In this document: positions 4,846 to 9,041 of the stretch, one piece after another
How positions within the stretch are numbered: position 1 is the stretch's first letter
How the letters are laid out: each line of letters starts with the position of its first letter
NCBI GenBank assembly: GCA_009705235.1
Contig: WLCR01000035.1
Coordinates: 1 to 9,041, forward strand
Reading direction: 5' to 3'
DNA: 9,041 bases
DNA from: Actinomycetota bacterium
GTDB lineage: Bacteria > Actinomycetota > Actinomycetes > Nanopelagicales > Nanopelagicaceae
The notes under the pieces: model-generated
Database searches by the model: none
What the model was told of the DNA's origin: nothing
The model's input: the letters and a program-made list of their open reading frames with translations, nothing else
Translations under genes and position numbers: made by a program

Positions 4846-7800
4846 GTGTCGGCACAGGATTTTGGCGCAAATGATTGGCTCGTCGATGAAATGTACGAGC
4901 AGTATTTGCAGAACCCTTCTTCTGTAGACCCAGCATGGATTGAGTACTTCAAAACTAATAAACCTGGTGCACCAGCAACAGCTGCATCAGTGGCTACTGG
5001 GACAACATCTGTTGCACTAAATAAAGGTGTTCCACCAGTTCCTAAGGCACAACAAAAAGCCGCACAACCAGCACCAGTTGCACCTGTTGTTTCGCCTGCA
5101 CCTGTTGTTTCGCAACCTGCATCTGTCATTACACAACCAGTAGCTGCTGCACCAGCAGCACAGCAACCGGTACTTCGTGAGACTGCAGCATCGCAACCAA
5201 CACCTGCAGATCCAATTGTTAAACCAGTTCCAGTTTTGATTACTCCGGCAGCTTCATCTCTTGAACCAATCCGTGGAGTATCAGCTCGTGTGGTTCAAGC
5301 AATGGAAGCATCGCTAACAGTTCCGACAGCTACATCTGTTCGTGCAATTCCTGCCAAATTAATGATCGATAACCGCATCGTGATAAACAATCACTTGAAG
5401 CGCAGTCGTGGTGGAAAAGTTTCTTTTACTCACATAATTGCTTTTGCCATGATCAAGGCAGTTCGTGCAATGCCAGAGATGAACGCGTTCTTTGGTGAAT
5501 TAGATGGCAAGCCTGCAATTGGAAAGCCAGAGCACATCAACTTAGGTGTTGCAATCGACTTGGCTAAGGAAGATGGATCTCGTCAATTGCTAGTTCCGTC
5601 AATTAAGGGTTGCGAAGAACTGGATTTCGGGCAGTTCTGGAGCGCATACGAAGCTGTAATTAAAAAAGCTCGTGGTGGATCATTAACTGTGGAAGATTTT
5701 GCAGGCACAACGATGTCAATTACCAATCCTGGAACTATCGGAACAGTTCATTCGGTTCCTCGCTTAGTTCAGGGACAAGGTCTAATTCTTGGCGTTGGTG
5801 CAATGGATTACCCAGCCGAGTTCCAGGGTGCAAGCGAGCAAACCCTTATAGAGATGGCTGTTAGCAAGGTAATTACTCTTACAAGCACCTACGACCACCG
5901 CATTATTCAAGGTGCACAATCTGGTGATTTCTTGCGTCGTATGCACGAGTACCTGTTAGGCGCAGAGAACTTCTACGATGAAATCTTTAGTGCACTACGT
6001 ATTCCTTACGAACCGATTCGTTGGGCGGCAGATTTTGCTTTCTCGCGGGATGAAGAAATCAGCAAAACTGCACGCGTTCAGCAATTAATCCAGTCGTACC
6101 GAACATTCGGTCACTTGATGGCAGATGTTGATCCGCTCGAATATGTTCAGCGCTCACATCCAGATCTAGATGTTGTTACACACGGTTTAACGTTATGGGA
6201 TCTTGATCGCGAGTTTGCTACAGGTGGATTTGGTGGCGAACGGTTCATGACGCTTCGCAAAATTCTTGGAATATTGCGTGATGCATATTGCCGTTCAGTT
6301 GGCGTTGAATACATGTACATTCAAAATCGCCAAGAGCGCGAGTGGATTCAAAATCGTGTTGAAGTTGGGTATGCAAAATTGCCTCGCGATGAACAACTTC
6401 AAGTTTTGCGCAAGCTCAATAGCGCAGAATCATTTGAATCATTCCTACACACAAAGTTTGTTGGACAAAAGCGCTTCTCTCTAGAAGGTGGCGAGTCAGT
6501 TATTCCACTACTTGACGCTGTTATTACCGCTGCTGCAGAAGATGGCCTGGACGAAGTGTGTATTGGTATGCCACACCGTGGACGTCTCAATGTTCTTGCA
6601 AATGTTGCTGGTAAATCTGCAGGTCAGATCTTCCAAGAATTTCAGGGTCACTACACAGAAAATCAGGTTCAAGGATCTGGCGATGTGAAGTACCACTTAG
6701 GAACATCTGGAGTTTTCACTGCTAATAGTGGTGCGACCACAAATGTGTATCTTGCAGCTAATCCATCTCACCTAGAGGCTGTAAACCCAGTATTAGAAGG
6801 CATTGTTCGCGCAAAGCAAGATCGCATGAATATTAAAAATGCTTACTCTGTAATGCCAATTCTCATGCACGGAGATGCATCATTTGCTGGGCAAGGCGTT
6901 AACGCTGAAGTTCTGCAGCTCGCTGGCCTTGCTGGATACCGCACAGGTGGAACTATTCACATAGTTATAAATAACCAGGTCGGATTTACTACATCGCCAC
7001 ATGCATCACGCACATCTGTCTATTCAACTGATTTTGCAAAAATTACCCAAGCACCTGTATTCCATGTAAATGGAGATGATCCAGAAGCTTGTGTTCGCGT
7101 TGCTCGTCTAGCGTTCGAATATCGCCAAGAGTTCAACAAGGATGTTGTCATCGACATGGTTTGTTACCGTCGTCGTGGACACAACGAAGGCGATGAGCCA
7201 AGTTTTACTCAACCAATGATGTACAAAATGATTGATGCAAAGCGTTCAACTCGTACTTTGTACACCGAAGCGCTGGTTGGTCGTGGAGATTTAACTCCTG
7301 AAGAAGCAAATGAAATTGCTGTTGATTACCAAGCTCAACTCGAATCTATTTTTGCTGCTGTTAACAACATCGAGCCAGAGCACGATGAAAACTTTAAGGT
7401 TCCAGTTGCTCCTGAACCAGAATTAATTCCAACTGCAATTACCGAGAGCCTTGCACAAGAAATTGCTGCAACTCAATCTGCAGTTCCTGAAGGCTTTAGC
7501 GTTCATCCTAAGTTGACTCCGCAGCTTGCAAAGCGCGTTGAGTCCCTTAATGATGGAACCATCGACTGGTCTACAGGAGAAATGTTGGCATTTGGATCAC
7601 TTCTCAAAGAAGGTCACCCAATTCGTCTTGCTGGACAGGATGCTCGCCGAGGAACTTTCTCAAACCGTCATGCTGTAATCATTGATAAAGAAAATGGCAA
7701 TGAATGGACACCGCTTCGCGGACTTATCAGCGACCAAAATCAATTTTTTGTTATCGACTCATCCCTCAGTGAATACGCCGCAATGGGCTTTGAATATGGT

Positions 7801-8589
7801 TACAGCCTCGAACGAGAAGAAGCACTAGTTCTGTGGGAAGGCCAGTTCGGCGATTTCGCCAACGGAGCACAAACAATTATTGATGAATTCGTATCTTCTG
7901 CTCTACAAAAATGGGGCGAGCGATCTTCAGTTGTACTACTTCTTCCACACGGTTATGAAGGACAAGGGCCAGACCATTCATCTGCACGCATCGAGCGTTA
8001 TTTGCAACTGTGTGCCGAACAAAATATGACCGTTGCACAACCTGCTAGCCCAGCAAATTACTTCCACTTACTACGTTGGCATGCAAAGAATCCAGCTCGT
8101 CGTCCATTGATTGTCTTTACTCCTAAATCAATGCTTCGGTTAAAGGCTGCAGCATCAAAGCTAAGCGATTTCACGTCAGGTCACTTCCAAGAAGTTATCG
8201 GTGATGACTCAGTTCACAATGCTTCTCGCGTTATTTTCTGTTCTGGAAAGATTTATCACGATCTTGTAGCAGAGCGAACAAAGCTTGGCGAAACTGGTAC
8301 TGCAATTGTTCGAGTTGAACTTTTGTATCCACTTCCTGTCGATGAAATGGTTGCTGAAGCTAACAAGCATCCAAACGCAAACTTGTTGTGGGTTCAAGAT
8401 GAACCTGCAAATCAAGGCCCATGGTCACACATTGCATTGCGCACATCTGAAGCACACGGAGGACATGGCTTTGGAAATCGCACATTGCGTCGCATTTCTC
8501 GTCGTGCAACAGCATCTCCTGCAACAGGAAGCCATCACTTGCATGAAGATGAGCAAAAAGCCTTGTTGCTCGAAGCCTTTACTCGCTAA
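4846..8589 (+). CDS. kgd: Multifunctional 2-oxoglutarate dehydrogenase E1 / succinyltransferase E2-like fusion (Kgd/OdhA)
   Basis: A 1247-residue cytosolic enzyme for the 2-oxoglutarate step of the TCA cycle, thiamine diphosphate dependent. Domain order: E1 N-terminal helix with DWLVDEMY and NPSSVDPAWIEYF (about 4-36); Pro/Ala/Val linker (about 38-135); E2 acyltransferase domain (about 138-380) with YDHRIIQGA, H351; E1 domain (about 383-1247). E1 motifs are MPHRGRLN (H577), ThDP motif GDA (676-678) through NN (709-710), RRGHNEGDEP (H779) and LPHGYEGQGPDHSSAR (from 1033). No lipoyl domain is present, as in actinobacterial Kgd/OdhA, which must use lipoyl groups on another complex subunit. Length is close to mycobacterial Kgd (about 1230). 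Mycobacterial and corynebacterial relatives are inhibited by FHA proteins GarA/OdhI; whether that applies here cannot be seen. It starts at GTG, set by AAGGAG 7 nt upstream, and appears monocistronic. Identification is very secure. Confidence 0.98.
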   Translation: MSAQDFGANDWLVDEMYEQYLQNPSSVDPAWIEYFKTNKPGAPATAASVATGTTSVALNKGVPPVPKAQQKAAQPAPVAPVVSPAPVVSQPASVITQPVAAAPAAQQPVLRETAASQPTPADPIVKPVPVLITPAASSLEPIRGVSARVVQAMEASLTVPTATSVRAIPAKLMIDNRIVINNHLKRSRGGKVSFTHIIAFAMIKAVRAMPEMNAFFGELDGKPAIGKPEHINLGVAIDLAKEDGSRQLLVPSIKGCEELDFGQFWSAYEAVIKKARGGSLTVEDFAGTTMSITNPGTIGTVHSVPRLVQGQGLILGVGAMDYPAEFQGASEQTLIEMAVSKVITLTSTYDHRIIQGAQSGDFLRRMHEYLLGAENFYDEIFSALRIPYEPIRWAADFAFSRDEEISKTARVQQLIQSYRTFGHLMADVDPLEYVQRSHPDLDVVTHGLTLWDLDREFATGGFGGERFMTLRKILGILRDAYCRSVGVEYMYIQNRQEREWIQNRVEVGYAKLPRDEQLQVLRKLNSAESFESFLHTKFVGQKRFSLEGGESVIPLLDAVITAAAEDGLDEVCIGMPHRGRLNVLANVAGKSAGQIFQEFQGHYTENQVQGSGDVKYHLGTSGVFTANSGATTNVYLAANPSHLEAVNPVLEGIVRAKQDRMNIKNAYSVMPILMHGDASFAGQGVNAEVLQLAGLAGYRTGGTIHIVINNQVGFTTSPHASRTSVYSTDFAKITQAPVFHVNGDDPEACVRVARLAFEYRQEFNKDVVIDMVCYRRRGHNEGDEPSFTQPMMYKMIDAKRSTRTLYTEALVGRGDLTPEEANEIAVDYQAQLESIFAAVNNIEPEHDENFKVPVAPEPELIPTAITESLAQEIAATQSAVPEGFSVHPKLTPQLAKRVESLNDGTIDWSTGEMLAFGSLLKEGHPIRLAGQDARRGTFSNRHAVIIDKENGNEWTPLRGLISDQNQFFVIDSSLSEYAAMGFEYGYSLEREEALVLWEGQFGDFANGAQTIIDEFVSSALQKWGERSSVVLLLPHGYEGQGPDHSSARIERYLQLCAEQNMTVAQPASPANYFHLLRWHAKNPARRPLIVFTPKSMLRLKAAASKLSDFTSGHFQEVIGDDSVHNASRVIFCSGKIYHDLVAERTKLGETGTAIVRVELLYPLPVDEMVAEANKHPNANLLWVQDEPANQGPWSHIALRTSEAHGGHGFGNRTLRRISRRATASPATGSHHLHEDEQKALLLEAFTR
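5080..5113 (+). repeat. Tandem 16-bp direct repeat in the kgd linker (18-bp period)
   Basis: GCACCTGTTGTTTCGC occurs at 5080-5095 and again at 5098-5113. It encodes the peptide repeat APVVSP-APVVSQ in the Pro/Ala linker between the E1 N-terminal helix and the E2 domain. The period is a multiple of three, so copy number could change without a frameshift. Confidence 0.85.
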
Positions 8590-8670
8590 TTGGTGGAATA
8601 AGAACCAAGCAATTACAACAGGCACTTAGCTACGTCAATTCATTGTTTTTCTTACTCTTATTTTCTTTGG
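8590..8670. other. Convergent kgd/sodX intergenic gap with T-rich stretch, no clear terminator
   Basis: An 81-bp gap between two convergent genes. It contains a weak 5-bp stem (TTGGT at 8590-8594, ACCAA at 8604-8608, 9-nt loop) and a T-rich stretch at about 8645-8668 on the plus strand. The stem is short and far from the T run, so a classical intrinsic terminator cannot be called. No small gene is seen. Confidence 0.5.
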
Positions 8671-9027
8671 TTAGCCTTTTCGGTTTTTTCGATATCTAAT
8701 CAAAACGACACCAACAACTTCGCTGGCTGGAATCCATCCCCAGCTGCGTGAATCAGCACTTTCTTCATTGTCGCCCTGTACCCAGTAATTTCCGGCATGA
8801 AACTTTTGTACTCGCTTAATAAGAAAGATCCCAGGACGTTCTTCGCGCTCAAGAACTACAACCTTGCTAACTAGGGAGTTCCCAACAGCCTCTAAACCTG
8901 GCGCAGAATCTAGCCAGCTAACAAATAACCAGTCGCCTTCTCGGTATGTGGGAAGCATGGATTGACCCGCGACTTTAACTGTGCCAAATTTCCTCACGGG
9001 CGGTAGTCTCGCACCATAACCAAGCAA
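8671..9027 (-). CDS. sodX: S26-type Ser/Lys peptidase, nickel superoxide dismutase maturation protease-like (5' end uncertain)
   Basis: About 118 residues of a small signal-peptidase-fold protein with no membrane anchor, which separates it from LepB. Numbered from the TTG at 9027: GQSMLPT (21-27) has nucleophile S23, EGD at 30-32 follows, IKRV (70-73) supplies the general base K71, and GDNEESADSRSWG (85-97) is the conserved box ending the fold. This size and motif set match the protease that removes the N-terminal leader of nickel superoxide dismutase to expose its His-Cys nickel hook; sodN is usually adjacent and would lie just right of this window. The start is unsettled: TTG at 9027 and GTG at 8997 both lack a clear Shine-Dalgarno, and the frame stays open to the window edge, so the gene may be partial. 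A stand-alone repressor-type or other S26 peptidase is less likely. Confidence 0.8.
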   Translation of the reverse strand: MLGYGARLPPVRKFGTVKVAGQSMLPTYREGDWLFVSWLDSAPGLEAVGNSLVSKVVVLEREERPGIFLIKRVQKFHAGNYWVQGDNEESADSRSWGWIPASEVVGVVLIRYRKNRKG

Positions 9028-9041
9028 TTTAGTGGCAATAG

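Noticed and set aside
8590..8670. Intrinsic terminator between kgd and sodX
   Set aside because: The only stem found is 5 bp with a 9-nt loop and is about 40 nt away from the T-rich stretch.

Overview
The window looks like a chromosomal segment of a low-G+C actinobacterium. A WhiB-family iron-sulfur regulator and a fused E2/E1 2-oxoglutarate dehydrogenase (Kgd/OdhA type) are close to diagnostic for Actinobacteria. A protease of the nickel superoxide dismutase (SodX) type fits as well. Base composition is clearly below 50% G+C by eye, unlike Streptomyces or Mycobacterium, so small-genome aquatic lineages such as the freshwater acI/Nanopelagicales group are a reasonable guess. That placement is inference; no rRNA or other taxonomic marker is present. 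Genes are tightly packed, with no intergenic stretch over about 140 bp.

Layout. Positions 60-458 (+) encode a WhiB7-like regulator. Its stop codon overlaps the stop codon of the convergent gene to its right. Positions 455-3017 (-) hold a compact Tad-type pilus or secretion motor, transcribed leftward: cpaF/tadA ATPase, tadB, tadC, joined by 16-nt and 4-nt overlaps. Just upstream on the same strand (3117-3551) lies a small protein with a degenerate GGDEF domain. It starts only 29 bp from a divergent four-helix membrane protein gene (3581-3958, +). A carbonyl-reductase-like short-chain dehydrogenase follows on the minus strand (3982-4701). A 144-bp divergent promoter region then leads to kgd (4846-8589, +), the largest gene. 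At the right edge, convergent with kgd, is a Ser/Lys peptidase resembling the Ni-SOD maturation protease (8671 to about 9027, -), whose 5' end may lie outside the window.

How the genes relate. CpaF, TadB and TadC form one cytoplasmic ATPase plus inner-membrane platform. No pilin, TadE/F, TadZ or prepilin peptidase is encoded here, so those parts must be elsewhere or absent. The GGDEF-like protein has lost the catalytic signature but keeps an RxxD site, so it could be a cyclic-di-GMP sensor for the motor; this is a hypothesis. Kgd serves the TCA cycle at the 2-oxoglutarate step. SodX would serve a nickel superoxide dismutase probably encoded just beyond the right edge. The SDR and the four-helix protein have no assignable substrate or role. 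Several starts appear leaderless (TANNNT hexamer 6-7 nt before ATG and no Shine-Dalgarno), as is common in Actinobacteria.

I see no phage, transposon, CRISPR, tRNA or rRNA signal. The most interesting parts are the degenerate GGDEF protein beside a stripped-down Tad motor and the WhiB7-like regulator abutting that operon.
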